Translations under genes and position numbers: made by a program
Assembly (NCBI RefSeq): GCF_000281715.2
Contig: NZ_CP124576.1
Location: 937,501 to 1,001,500 of the forward strand
From: Sphingobium sp. AP49
GTDB lineage: Bacteria > Pseudomonadota > Alphaproteobacteria > Sphingomonadales > Sphingomonadaceae
DNA length: 64,000 nt
Reading direction: 5' to 3'
The notes under the pieces: model-generated
What the model was told of the DNA's origin: nothing
What the model saw: the letters and a program-made list of their open reading frames with translations, nothing else
Databases searched by the model: none
Shown here: positions 1 to 8,755 of the stretch, piece after piece
Layout: each line of letters begins with the position of its first letter
Position numbering within the stretch: position 1 is the stretch's first letter

Positions 1-1
1 G

Positions 2-238
2 GCGACCGTCGATCTGGGCAGGGGCCGGCGGCTGGTGGTGCGCGCGCAGGGTAATGGCCCCGACCGGCCCTATGTCCAGTCGGTGACCTGGAACGGCCGC
101 GCCCACACGCGCAACTGGATCAGCCATGCGGCGCTGATGCAGGGCGGCGAGTTGGTCTTCGTCATGGGCGCGCGGCCATCGGGCTTTGGCATGGCGAAGC
201 GTGATCGGCCGCCCAGTTTCGGCATCCAGCCGGGGTAA
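2..238 (+). CDS. GH92 alpha-mannosidase, C-terminal end (5' truncated by window)
   Basis: The open frame runs in from the window edge and stops at TAA 236-238, so only about 78 C-terminal residues are visible. They contain VTWNGRAHTRNWISH, ALMQGGELVFVMG and a final DRPPS, which match the closing beta-sandwich of GH92 alpha-1,2-mannosidases. That family is exported and releases mannose from alpha-mannosides in a Ca2+-dependent reaction. The active-site domain lies outside the window, so the assignment rests on this tail. The neighbouring ROK regulator, sugar porter, sugar kinase and mannose-6-phosphate isomerase support a mannose role. It is convergent with the ROK gene, with 18 bases between the stops. 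Confidence 0.72.
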   Translation, partial: ATVDLGRGRRLVVRAQGNGPDRPYVQSVTWNGRAHTRNWISHAALMQGGELVFVMGARPSGFGMAKRDRPPSFGIQPG

Positions 239-256
239 ATTCCGGTCAGGGGCGGA

Positions 257-1477
257 TCAGCCGTCCGCCCCGATCGTCACCGAACCGCGCGACGGCTTCC
301 ACAGCGCGCCCGGCGTCGGCAGCAGGAAATGGCTGAAGGGCAGGATTGCCGCGCCCACGGCCGGTGCATCCTCCGACAGGGCGGCGCGCGATACCGGAGC
401 CACGGCGGGCAGTTGCGCCGCGATGTCGCGCATCTGCGCGTTCATCCGCTCGGCCAGCAGATCCATCAGCCGGGTGGGCAGGCGCCCGCCCAGCAGGATG
501 GCGGCCGGATTGACCAGGCAATTGACCGCCGCCAGCGGTGCGGCAAGTTGCTCAGCCGCCATCTCGATCCAGCGATTGATCGCGTCGGCCGCCACGCCGT
601 CGGTCGCGTGCAGCGCTTCGCGCAAAGCGAAACCCTGCGCGCCCATATCCTTGGCCAGTGCCGAGAGGGAGACGATATTCTGCAGGGGTTCGGCCGGGCC
701 GTCGCCGCGCTGCGCCAGCATGAAGCCGATTTCGCCCGATCGACCGCTGGCGCCGCGGACATAATTGCCATCGACCACCAGGCCGCCGCCCAGGCCCGAC
801 GACATCAATATGTAGAAGAAGCTGGTGTTGGTCTGCCCCTTGCCCAGCTGCATTTCGCCCATGGCGGCGGCGGCGGCGTCATTCTCGCGGAAGACCGGCC
901 AGTCATGCGGACCGGCGAACAGATCCGCCATGCTGACCTGTTCCCATTCGCCATAGGCCAGGGGGCGGCCGGGCAGGTCGACCGATCCCAGATCGTCGGG
1001 CATGGCGACGCCCAGGCCCACCACCTTGGCGGCATCGACCCCGGCGCCGGCCAGCATGCCGGCGATCGACCGGTCATACAGGGCGCGCACATCGGCGGGC
1101 AGGGCATAGTCGATCTCTTCCGACACCCGTGCCAATGTCTGGCCGGCGAAATCGACCAGGACGATGGTGATATGGTCGCGGTCGATATTGACCCCGACCG
1201 AATAGCAGGCGTCGCTGCGGATCACGAGCTTGGTCGGCGGCTGGCCACGCCCGCCGCGCCGCTGCCCGGCCTCCTCGATCAGCCCGTCCTGCAGCAGCCG
1301 CTTGGTGATGTTGGCGATGGCCGGTGCGGTGAGGCCGGTGATGCCGGCCAGTTCCACCCGCGTCAGCATGCCGCAGACGCGGATCGCGTGCAGGGTGATG
1401 CGCTGGTTGTGATCGGCGGCGCGTTCCAGATTGGTGCCCGACAGGCGCGGGCGCTGGCGGAGGGACGAGCCGGTCAT
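257..1477 (-). CDS. ROK-family transcriptional regulator (NagC/XylR/Mlc type)
   Basis: A 406-residue protein. A winged HTH (about residues 25-85, with LTRVELAGITGLTAPAIANI) is followed by a ROK sugar-kinase-like domain beginning near SVGVNIDRDHITIVLVDFAG. This is the NagC/XylR/Mlc layout: a repressor that leaves DNA when it binds a sugar or sugar phosphate. Where most ROK proteins have a His plus Cys-rich zinc motif, this one reads GRSGEIGFMLAQRG with no cysteines, so zinc is probably not bound. It lies between the GH92 gene and the sugar porter and is the obvious local regulator. The inverted repeats at 3028-3053 and 4931-5128 are candidate operators (inference). Confidence 0.9.
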   Translation of the reverse strand: MTGSSLRQRPRLSGTNLERAADHNQRITLHAIRVCGMLTRVELAGITGLTAPAIANITKRLLQDGLIEEAGQRRGGRGQPPTKLVIRSDACYSVGVNIDRDHITIVLVDFAGQTLARVSEEIDYALPADVRALYDRSIAGMLAGAGVDAAKVVGLGVAMPDDLGSVDLPGRPLAYGEWEQVSMADLFAGPHDWPVFRENDAAAAAMGEMQLGKGQTNTSFFYILMSSGLGGGLVVDGNYVRGASGRSGEIGFMLAQRGDGPAEPLQNIVSLSALAKDMGAQGFALREALHATDGVAADAINRWIEMAAEQLAAPLAAVNCLVNPAAILLGGRLPTRLMDLLAERMNAQMRDIAAQLPAVAPVSRAALSEDAPAVGAAILPFSHFLLPTPGALWKPSRGSVTIGADG

Positions 1478-1516
1478 GCCGAAGGCCCGGTCAGGAACGG
1501 ATAGGATCGGGCGAAA

Positions 1517-2887
1517 TCAGCGCGGGTCATCGTCATGTGTCGGCTTCCCATGCTGTGACGCGCCGGTCAATGGTGACAGTTCATCTTCCAGCGACAGGCC
1601 CCGGGTTTCGGGAAAATAGCGCCAGACGATGACGAACTGGACCAGCATCGCGACCGCGAAGAACCAGAAAGGCAAGGCCCGCGATCCCTGGGCGACAACC
1701 GGAAAGCCGAAGGCGATCAGTGCGTTGAGCGCCCAATGGGCGGCGCTGCCCAGCGACTGGCCGCGTGCGCGCACGGCGGTGGGGAAGATTTCGGAGAGAT
1801 AGACCCAGATCACCGCCCCCTGCGACACCGCGAAAAAGAGGATGAAGCCGATCAGCACCGGCAGCAGCAGCATCTCGCCGCGCCCGGTCGTGTAGATCGT
1901 CGCCACGCCAGCGAGCGCGATCGCGGTGCCGGCAGCGCCGGCCAGCAGCAGCGGGCGGCGGCCGACCCGGTCGATCATCGCCATGCCGATCAGCGTCGCG
2001 ACCAGATTGGCGATGCCGATCGCCACCGACTGGAGATCGGCGGACAGGGCGCTGAAGCCCGCCATCGCAAAGATGTCGCCCAGATAATACAGGATCGCGT
2101 TGATGCCCGAGAGCTGGTTGAAGGCGGCGATCGCGAGCGCCAGCAGGATCGGCGTGCGGTGCGCGCGCCAGGACAGGCGCGCCGGCCCGGACGCGGCACG
2201 GGCGGTGGCGAAACGGGCGATCAATGCGTCCGCATTGCCCATCGCGAGGCGGCCGATCGCCCGGCGCGCGGCGTCGATCCGCCCCTGCTGGACCAGCCAG
2301 CGCGGACTGTCGGGAATGCGCAGCAGCATCGCCAGGAACAGGATGGCGGGGATCATGGCGACGCCCAGCTTGACGCGCCAGATATCGGGAATATCGATTA
2401 CCGCTCCTATCAGTGCATTGCTGACATAAGCCGCCAGAATGCCGATGACGATGCTGAGCTGGAAGGCGCCGACCAGTCGGCCGCGCCGGTCGGCCGGGCT
2501 TATCTCCGCGATATAGACCGGCGCCAGAACGGATGTCCCGCCGATCGCCAGCCCGCTGAGCAGGCGAAAGGCGATGAACATCGGCAGGTTCGTGCTGAGG
2601 GCACAGCCGAGTGCGGACACGCCATAGGCGATCGCGATCCAGATCAGCACGGTGCGGCTGCCAAGGCGGTCGCCAGGCTTCCCGGCTCCCAGCGCGCCGA
2701 TCAGCGTCCCGATCAGCGCAGCCGAAACGGCCGCTCCCAGTCCCGTAACACTCAGCGCGAAGGCATCGCTCAACGCATGCGTGACACCGGCAATCACGGC
2801 GGTGTCGAACCCGAACAGGAGTCCGCCAATGGCTGCGGCGATGACCGCGCTTATGCTGGCCGAACCGGCCATTCTGCCTGTCATCAT
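1517..2887 (-). CDS. MFS sugar porter (sugar:H+ symporter family)
   Basis: A 12-TM major facilitator of the sugar porter family, about 456 residues. Hallmarks are IGGLLFGFDTAVIAG in TM1, GDRLGSRTVL in loop 2-3, PDSPRWLVQQGR before the central loop, and FPETRGLSLED at the C-terminus. It should import a monosaccharide across the inner membrane by proton symport. The start is at 2887 because GGGAGCAGG immediately precedes tandem ATGs; the in-frame extension to 2965 lacks a binding site and reads through AT-rich promoter DNA. It is divergent from the sugar kinase at 3086 and follows the ROK regulator on the same strand side. Mannose or another GH92 product is the likely substrate (inference). Confidence 0.9.
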   Translation of the reverse strand: MMTGRMAGSASISAVIAAAIGGLLFGFDTAVIAGVTHALSDAFALSVTGLGAAVSAALIGTLIGALGAGKPGDRLGSRTVLIWIAIAYGVSALGCALSTNLPMFIAFRLLSGLAIGGTSVLAPVYIAEISPADRRGRLVGAFQLSIVIGILAAYVSNALIGAVIDIPDIWRVKLGVAMIPAILFLAMLLRIPDSPRWLVQQGRIDAARRAIGRLAMGNADALIARFATARAASGPARLSWRAHRTPILLALAIAAFNQLSGINAILYYLGDIFAMAGFSALSADLQSVAIGIANLVATLIGMAMIDRVGRRPLLLAGAAGTAIALAGVATIYTTGRGEMLLLPVLIGFILFFAVSQGAVIWVYLSEIFPTAVRARGQSLGSAAHWALNALIAFGFPVVAQGSRALPFWFFAVAMLVQFVIVWRYFPETRGLSLEDELSPLTGASQHGKPTHDDDPR

Positions 2888-3085
2888 CCTGCTCCCATAT
2901 CGCCCGGCTTGCATGCCGGATTGAATAATGCAATTTAATGTATTAATTGATCGGAGCCGACGCAATCGATATTATGCCGCAGTCGGCGCGGTGGAACGGG
3001 AGAGCGGGCGTGGCAAAATGGGGCGGCATGTCCATCGGACAGCGATCGGACATGGCTAGGCGGCGCGCGCATTCCATGGCAACCG
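2888..3085. promoter_or_regulatory. Divergent promoter region with inverted repeat 3028-3053
   Basis: This is the intergenic region between the MFS porter (minus) and the sugar kinase (plus). An AT-rich stretch at about 2925-2975 could hold the porter promoter. At 3028-3053 there is an inverted repeat with arms ATGTCCATCG and CGATCGGACAT, differing by one inserted base, around GACAG. It sits about 33 bases before the kinase start, a good place for a repressor. The core TGTCC half site recurs upstream of the TonB receptor at 5222. The binding protein is inferred to be the ROK regulator or another local sugar-responsive factor. Confidence 0.5.
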
Positions 3086-4024
3086 GTGTCCATCATGCTT
3101 GACGCTTCCCTGATCGCCGCCGCCGGGCGTCCCTTTGCCGGTCTGGAACTGGGCGGGACCAAGTGCGTCTGCACCCTGGCCACGGGTCCCGACGCCATAT
3201 TGGACCAGCGGACGGTCCCTACCACCCGGCCCGAAGAAACGCTGCCGGCAATCCTTGCCATATTGGAAGAATGGGATGCGCGGGGCGGTTTCGTCGCGCT
3301 TGGCATTGCGTCCTTCGGGCCGCTCCAGCTCAATCCGGCGGCGGCTGATTATGGCTGCATCCTGGCGACGCCCAAACCGGGCTGGCCGGGTGCCGATATC
3401 GTCGGCACGCTGGCTGGCCCTTTTGCCGTGCCGGTGGCGTTCGACACCGACGTCAATGGCGCGGCGCTGGCGGAAATGCTGTGGGGGTGCGGGCAGGGCA
3501 TGCAGGACTTCGCCTATGTGACCGTCGGAACGGGCGTCGGCGTGGGATTGATCGTCCATGGTGCGCCGACCCGGGGCATCGGCCATAGCGAAATCGGCCA
3601 TATTCGCGTGCCGCGCCTGGCCGGCGACGATTTCGTCAGTGCCTGTCCCTATCATCCCGACTGTGTCGAGGGACTGGCGTCGGGTACCGCGCTGCGCGCC
3701 CGATTGGGGGATCGACTGCCATCGGATCTGCCACCCAATGATCCGGTCTGGGCGCCGATCGTCGATGCGCTGGCGGCGATGGCGCATGCGATGGTGTGCT
3801 CCACCGGGCCGTTGCGCATCGCCATGGGCGGCGGCGTGCTGGCCGGGCAGCCCCATCTGATCGGGCGTATCAATGCGGCGCTGCGCGACAGTCTGGCGGG
3901 CTATATGCATCTGCCCAATCCCGACCATTATGTCGTAGCGCCGGCGCTGGGGGCGCAGGCCGGCCCGATGGGATCGATCGCGCTTGCGTGTATGGCGTTG
4001 GCGCAGGCTGCGACAGCAGCATGA
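3086..4024 (+). CDS. ROK-family sugar kinase (fructokinase/mannokinase)
   Basis: A 312-residue cytoplasmic ROK hexokinase. The N-terminal phosphate-binding loop reads GLELGGTKCVCTLA; the central VTVGTGVGVGLIVHG and the zinc-site region GHSEIGHIRVP with ACPYHPDC match bacterial fructokinase/mannokinases, which phosphorylate fructose and often mannose with ATP. The start is GTG 3086, with ATG 3095 as an alternative. It lies 31 bases upstream of the mannose-6-phosphate isomerase gene. The pair would convert mannose to mannose-6-phosphate and then fructose-6-phosphate. Substrate choice between fructose and mannose cannot be read from sequence; the context favours mannose. Confidence 0.88.
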   Translation: MSIMLDASLIAAAGRPFAGLELGGTKCVCTLATGPDAILDQRTVPTTRPEETLPAILAILEEWDARGGFVALGIASFGPLQLNPAAADYGCILATPKPGWPGADIVGTLAGPFAVPVAFDTDVNGAALAEMLWGCGQGMQDFAYVTVGTGVGVGLIVHGAPTRGIGHSEIGHIRVPRLAGDDFVSACPYHPDCVEGLASGTALRARLGDRLPSDLPPNDPVWAPIVDALAAMAHAMVCSTGPLRIAMGGGVLAGQPHLIGRINAALRDSLAGYMHLPNPDHYVVAPALGAQAGPMGSIALACMALAQAATAA

Positions 4025-4055
4025 TAACAACGGATTTTCTGCTATTGGACCGGCC

Positions 4056-4868
4056 ATGAGCGCTCATCGTCTGATTCTCAACGCCGTCGAAAAACCCTGG
4101 GGCTGCACGGGCCTGTCGCCGCAATATGGGGCCGACCCCGACCGGCGTGTCGGCGAGATCTGGTTCACCGGCCCCGACAATGTGCCTCAACCGCTGCTGG
4201 TCAAATATCTGTTCACCAGCGAGCGCCTGTCCGTGCAGGTCCATCCCGATGACGGGCAGGCACGTGCCACTGGGCTGGCCGGTGGCAAGTCGGAATGCTG
4301 GTACGTACTCGATACCCAGGGCGACGCGCGGCTGGGCATTGGCCTGCGCCATGCGGTCGATGCGGACGCGCTGCGGGCGGCTGCGCTGGACGGCTCGATC
4401 GAGGATCTGATGGACTGGAAACCGGTCAGGCCGGGCGACTTCTATTATATCCCGGCGGGCACGATCCATGCCATCGGCGGTGGCATCACCCTGGTCGAGG
4501 TACAGCAGAATAACGACGTCACCTATCGCCTCTATGATTATGGCCGCCCGCGCGAACTGCATCTGGATGCAGGCATGGCGGTCAGCCGGCCTGAGCCTTA
4601 TGATCGGCCGGTGCAGCATGTCGCGGTGGATGGATCGACCATTCTGGTTGATGAGGCGGGCGCGCCCTTCCTGCTGGAAAGCCGGGTCTGTCCGGCTGGA
4701 GAAGCGATCATGTTCGACACGGGGCTGTGCTGGTTCATTCCGTTCAGTGGTCATGGGACAATCGATGGCACGGCCTGGCAGGCGGGCGAATGCTGGCTGA
4801 TCCAGGATCGGGCGACGCTCATGGTTGACGCCGACATGCACGCTTTCCTGGCGCGTCCCACCGACTGA
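4056..4868 (+). CDS. manA: Class I mannose-6-phosphate isomerase
   Basis: A 270-residue cupin-type zinc isomerase interconverting mannose-6-phosphate and fructose-6-phosphate. Metal and active-site landmarks are LSVQVHPDDGQA, YYIPAGTIHAIGGGITLVEV and QQNNDVTYRLYDYGR. It belongs to the short class I forms, below the roughly 390 residues of the E. coli enzyme. ATG 4056 was chosen because it begins the conserved N-terminal region; the in-frame extension overlaps the kinase. It forms an operon with that kinase and completes a GH92-porter-kinase-isomerase route for mannose. Confidence 0.87.
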   Translation: MSAHRLILNAVEKPWGCTGLSPQYGADPDRRVGEIWFTGPDNVPQPLLVKYLFTSERLSVQVHPDDGQARATGLAGGKSECWYVLDTQGDARLGIGLRHAVDADALRAAALDGSIEDLMDWKPVRPGDFYYIPAGTIHAIGGGITLVEVQQNNDVTYRLYDYGRPRELHLDAGMAVSRPEPYDRPVQHVAVDGSTILVDEAGAPFLLESRVCPAGEAIMFDTGLCWFIPFSGHGTIDGTAWQAGECWLIQDRATLMVDADMHAFLARPTD

Positions 4869-5221
4869 GCCCCAACCCCGGGCACCTTTGTCCCGCATTC
4901 CCGGTTCGATCCGGGCAAATCATCCGCCCTGGACATGTCCGCGCGCGTCCATCCCATTATCCGGGAGCTGGAATCGCGTCCTAAGCGATTGATATTTTTA
5001 ATTGTTCCACATTGTGGGGAAATGTCCATATGTTGCACATCTGGTCGTGCATCTGGCTCGCTTCGTCGAAAAAACTAACCTCCGGCGCAATGTCCATATA
5101 TAGATATATATGTCCAATATATGGAACATATGAGCGGGCGGAACGGTATGAACCGTGCCACCCGCTGGAAGAAGACTGCCTCAAAAATGGGCAGGTATAT
5201 GAATGTCGGGAGGATGTTTAA
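4869..5221 (+). promoter_or_regulatory. Promoter region of TonB receptor with repeated TGTCCA motifs
   Basis: A 353-base gap without a gene. It holds a perfect palindrome GGACATGTCC at 4931-4940 and TGTCCATAT-like half sites at 5023, 5091 and 5111. The last forms an 18-base imperfect palindrome, 5111-5128 (TGTCCAATATATGGAACA). The stretch 5091-5130 is strikingly AT-rich with repeated ATAT tracts, unlike the surrounding GC-rich DNA, and lies about 90-130 bases before the receptor start. It looks like a regulated promoter with several operator copies. The half site resembles that at 3028-3053, suggesting one regulator for both promoters (inference). Confidence 0.5.
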
Positions 5222-7936
5222 GTGCGGTTTTCCAAAAATTATGCCCTGGCCTCAACGTCGGCCATGGCGCTCCTCCTGATTGGCGCTGTTCCCGCCCACG
5301 GCCAGGACGCGGGTGCCGCCAAGGATGGCGCGGGCGAAAATGCAGACATCGTCGTCACCGGCATCCGCTCCAGCCTGCAGGGCGCGCTGAACGCCAAGCG
5401 CAACGCACCGCAGGTGCTCGACGCCATTTCGGCCGAGGATATCGGCAAATTCCCGGACAAGAATATCGGTGAAGCGCTGCAGCGCGTGACCGGCGTGCAG
5501 ATTTCGCGCGCCGACGGCGAAGGCGCGGGCGTCACCATTCGCGGTGCCGATCCGTCACTCAACCGCGTCGAGATCAACGGCACGACCGCCCTGTCGACCA
5601 CCGTGGGTGGCGGCCGCGACGTCGATTTCCGCGATCTGCCCTCCGAATTCGTCAACCGCCTCGAAGTGGTGAAGTCGGCCACCGCCGACATGACCGAAGG
5701 TGGCGTCGGCGGCACCGTGCGCATCATCACGCGCCGGCCGTTCGACAATGGCGGCAAGCCCTATCTGGCCGGCTCTGCCCAGGCCATCTATGCCGATATC
5801 GGCGACCATATGGATCCGCGCGTGGCGCTGATCGGCAGCGACACCTTCGCCAATGGCACGATCGGCGTGCTGCTGTCGGGCACGTTCGAGAACCGCAATG
5901 TCGAAAGCCATCAGGCCCGCACCACCGGCTGGGTCCAGCTGGACAGCGATCGCGCCACGCCGGGCATGCAGGCCTATGACCTCAACAATGACGGCATGGG
6001 CGACTTCTTCCCCGATATCCCGCGCTATGTCATCAACCGCCTGGAAACCCGCCGCTATGCGTTGAACGGCATCGTCGAATGGCGGCCGAGCGATGACCTC
6101 AAGGCCTATGTCGAGGGCAATTGGACGCAGTCGACCCAGTCGGTGACGTCGCAATATCTGCAGACCGGCACCAGCGGCGGCATTCTCGACACCGCGAACA
6201 CGGTCGTTGGTCCCGACAATACGGTCACCCACCTGGAGATGACCAACAACACTGCGCTGGGCCAGACCGCGCAGCTGGGCGTGTCCTATCGCAACATTCT
6301 GGGCGACATCAAGCGCACCACCTATAATGCGGCGATCGGCGCGGAATGGACCACCGGCAACCTCACCCTGACGCCGAAAATCTCTTACTCCAAGGCCGAA
6401 GCCTATAATAACGAGATCAACGCGACCTCGGCCGTGACCGGCATGCCCTGGCTGGTCGTCGACTATGCCAATGGCCAGCAGGCGCCCAACATCATCCTGC
6501 CCAACGACCCGACCACCATCAGCGGTATCAACCAGCTGACCGTGCTGCGCCGCCCGCGCTACGACGACCAGGCCGAGAAGATGGCGAAGCTGGACGCGGA
6601 ATATAAGCCCGACGGCGGAGTCTTCACCTCGTTCAAGGTGGGTGGCCAGTATCGCGACCTGACGGTCAAGAGCCGCTTCTATACCCGCACCACCACGCTC
6701 AACGGCTTCAGCGATCCCGCTGTGCAGCAGCAGATCAACAGCATCGTCGCGGGCAATGCGGGGCTTGGCACATCGCCCTTCTTCAACACCGGCAATCTGG
6801 GTTTTGACAATGGCTATACCGCCTGGCTCAACATGACCCAGGGCGTGGCCGATGCGGTCGGCGTGCCCGATCCGTTCGCGGAAGGCGGTTGCCCGGCCAA
6901 TGCCGACGGCACCTGCCAGGTCTATACCGACACCTGGAAGGTCGGCGAACGCAATCTGGCCGGCTTTGCGCAGGCTGCCTTTGCATTCGACGTCGGCGCG
7001 GTGCCGGTCAGCGGCGTGATCGGCGCGCGCGTGGTGAATACCAAGGTGAATACCTCGGGCTATCTCAACACCGCGGGCGTGATCTCACCGGTTGCCTACA
7101 AGAGTGATGCCACCGAATTCCTGCCCTCGCTCAACCTGAAGGCGGAACTGCTGCCCAACAAGCTGATGGCCCGCGTCACCGCGACCGAGGTGATGGCCCG
7201 TCCGCTGCCTCAGCAGCTGGCGCCGCGCTTCACGCTGGACGTGGTCGGCCTGTCCGGTTCGCGCGGCAATCCGGGTCTCGAACCCTTCCGCGCGCGCCAA
7301 TATGATGCGGGCCTGGAATATTATATCAACAAGACCAGCTTCGCGTCGGTGACCTATTTCCGCAAGGAAATCAGTTCGTTCATTCAGAACACGACCGAGC
7401 CCTATACCGATGCCAGCGGCGTCACCTATACCATCACCGTGCCCTCCAACGGCACGCAGAAGGTCACGATCAACGGCATCGAGGCCGGCGCGCAGGTCGC
7501 GTTCGACTTCATCGACGTGCCGGTCATCAAGCATATGGGTGTCATGGCCAACTATACCTATTCCAAGGATAGCGGCTATGAAGGGAAGGATTATTTCACC
7601 GGCGATGCGCTGCCCTTCCAGGGGCTGTCGCGCAACAGCTACAATATCGCCGGCTATTATGAGGATGATGTCGTCAGCCTGCGTGCCGCCTATAACTGGC
7701 GCTCGAAATATCTGATCACGGCACAGGGCCGCGGCAATAATCCGGAGTTCGGCGAAGCCTATGGCCAGCTCGACGCCTCGCTCAACATCACCGTGATGCC
7801 CGGCATTTCCTTCTTCCTCGAAGGCGTGAACCTGCTCGATGCCACGCGGAAGGAAAATGCCAACAGCATCTATCGCCGCACGATCATCGAAACCTTCGGG
7901 CGCCGCGTCTATGGTGGTGTCCGCTTCAAGATCTGA
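5222..7936 (+). CDS. TonB-dependent outer-membrane receptor (carbohydrate-type)
   Basis: A 904-residue outer-membrane receptor. A signal peptide of about 27 residues is followed by a short TonB-box-like IVVTGIR and the plug (DAISAEDIGKFPDKNIGEAL, then GVTIRGADPSLNRVEING). The 22-strand barrel ends in a terminal aromatic-containing RVYGGVRFKI. The plug wording is that of the large Xanthomonas/Caulobacter TonB-receptor group that takes up plant oligosaccharides. The start is GTG 5222 with GGGAGG about nine bases upstream. It is followed by a terminator and then the lyase genes, so uptake of pectin oligosaccharides is the probable job (inference). Confidence 0.92.
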   Translation: MRFSKNYALASTSAMALLLIGAVPAHGQDAGAAKDGAGENADIVVTGIRSSLQGALNAKRNAPQVLDAISAEDIGKFPDKNIGEALQRVTGVQISRADGEGAGVTIRGADPSLNRVEINGTTALSTTVGGGRDVDFRDLPSEFVNRLEVVKSATADMTEGGVGGTVRIITRRPFDNGGKPYLAGSAQAIYADIGDHMDPRVALIGSDTFANGTIGVLLSGTFENRNVESHQARTTGWVQLDSDRATPGMQAYDLNNDGMGDFFPDIPRYVINRLETRRYALNGIVEWRPSDDLKAYVEGNWTQSTQSVTSQYLQTGTSGGILDTANTVVGPDNTVTHLEMTNNTALGQTAQLGVSYRNILGDIKRTTYNAAIGAEWTTGNLTLTPKISYSKAEAYNNEINATSAVTGMPWLVVDYANGQQAPNIILPNDPTTISGINQLTVLRRPRYDDQAEKMAKLDAEYKPDGGVFTSFKVGGQYRDLTVKSRFYTRTTTLNGFSDPAVQQQINSIVAGNAGLGTSPFFNTGNLGFDNGYTAWLNMTQGVADAVGVPDPFAEGGCPANADGTCQVYTDTWKVGERNLAGFAQAAFAFDVGAVPVSGVIGARVVNTKVNTSGYLNTAGVISPVAYKSDATEFLPSLNLKAELLPNKLMARVTATEVMARPLPQQLAPRFTLDVVGLSGSRGNPGLEPFRARQYDAGLEYYINKTSFASVTYFRKEISSFIQNTTEPYTDASGVTYTITVPSNGTQKVTINGIEAGAQVAFDFIDVPVIKHMGVMANYTYSKDSGYEGKDYFTGDALPFQGLSRNSYNIAGYYEDDVVSLRAAYNWRSKYLITAQGRGNNPEFGEAYGQLDASLNITVMPGISFFLEGVNLLDATRKENANSIYRRTIIETFGRRVYGGVRFKI

Positions 7937-7976
7937 TCGCGCTCATGACCCGGCCTCCCCCGGGACATGAGGCAGG

Positions 7977-8016
7977 CTGCGGGTCGGGCATGTCCCGGCC
8001 CGCAGTCCGATTTTTT
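7977..8016 (+). terminator. Rho-independent terminator after TonB receptor
   Basis: A GC-rich hairpin with outer arms CTGCGGG (7977-7983) and CCCGCAG (7999-8005) and an inner GGG/CCC pair around CATG. TCCGA and a run of six T (8011-8016) follow. It would separate the receptor transcript from the downstream DUF6250-lyase genes or reduce read-through to them. Confidence 0.7.
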
Positions 8017-8039
8017 CAGCAGACGCGGGATATGCCGCC

Positions 8040-8732
8040 ATGTTCGCTCGTCGTACCGTCCTTGCATCGCTGGGCCTGATGCCCGTCGCCGGCCCGCTAA
8101 TGGCTGCGGCGCGGGGGCCGCTCTGGCGCGATGACTTCCGTCATGGCCTCAAACAATGGCAGCTGGAGGCGGTGGGCGACGCGCGCGTCAGCGCACAGGA
8201 TGGCCTGCTCGATATCATCGCGCCCAAGGGGCTGACGCTGTGGTTCCGTCAGGCGCTTAAGGGGCCGGTCGCGATCCACTATGATGTGCGTGCCGTGTCC
8301 GAAGGCGGCCGCTATGACGAGGTCAGCGACGTCAACGCCTTCTGGATGGCGCGCGACCCGTCCGCGCCCGGCGGATCGGCGCTTGGCCGCCCGCGCAGTG
8401 GCACGTTCGAGGACTATGACAGCCTGAAAACCTATTATGTCGGCATCGGCGGCAACCGGAACAGCACCACGCGGATGCGCCGCTATGTCGGCGAGCCGGG
8501 CCATCGCCCGCTGCTGCCCGAACATGACCGCACCGACCAGGCGGCGATGCTGGTGCCCAATCACTGGTTTTCGATCGGCCTGATCGCCAACGATTCTCAT
8601 ATCGCGGTGGAGCGGGACGGGGCGACCCTGTTCACGCTCGACGATCCCGATCCCTATCGCAGCGGCCATTTCGGCCTGCGCACGACGCAGAGCCATCTCC
8701 AGGTCCGCAACTTCACCATCACCAAGATCTGA
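8040..8732 (+). CDS. DUF6250-family exported protein
   Basis: A 230-residue protein starting MFARRTVLASLG, a twin-arginine-like signal ending near AAARG. The mature part (LWRDDFRHGLKQWQLE, then LTLWFRQALKGPVAIHYDVR and YYVGIGGNRNSTTRMRRYVG) resembles the DUF6250 family, a concanavalin-like beta-sandwich fold often found beside polysaccharide lyases. The terminal FTITKI is typical of such carbohydrate-binding or glycoside-processing domains. It is 23 bases upstream of the PcRGLX-like lyase gene and almost certainly co-transcribed with it. No catalytic residues can be assigned from sequence. Confidence 0.72.
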   Translation: MFARRTVLASLGLMPVAGPLMAAARGPLWRDDFRHGLKQWQLEAVGDARVSAQDGLLDIIAPKGLTLWFRQALKGPVAIHYDVRAVSEGGRYDEVSDVNAFWMARDPSAPGGSALGRPRSGTFEDYDSLKTYYVGIGGNRNSTTRMRRYVGEPGHRPLLPEHDRTDQAAMLVPNHWFSIGLIANDSHIAVERDGATLFTLDDPDPYRSGHFGLRTTQSHLQVRNFTITKI

Positions 8733-8755
8733 ACAACATAAAAAGGGAGAGCAAC

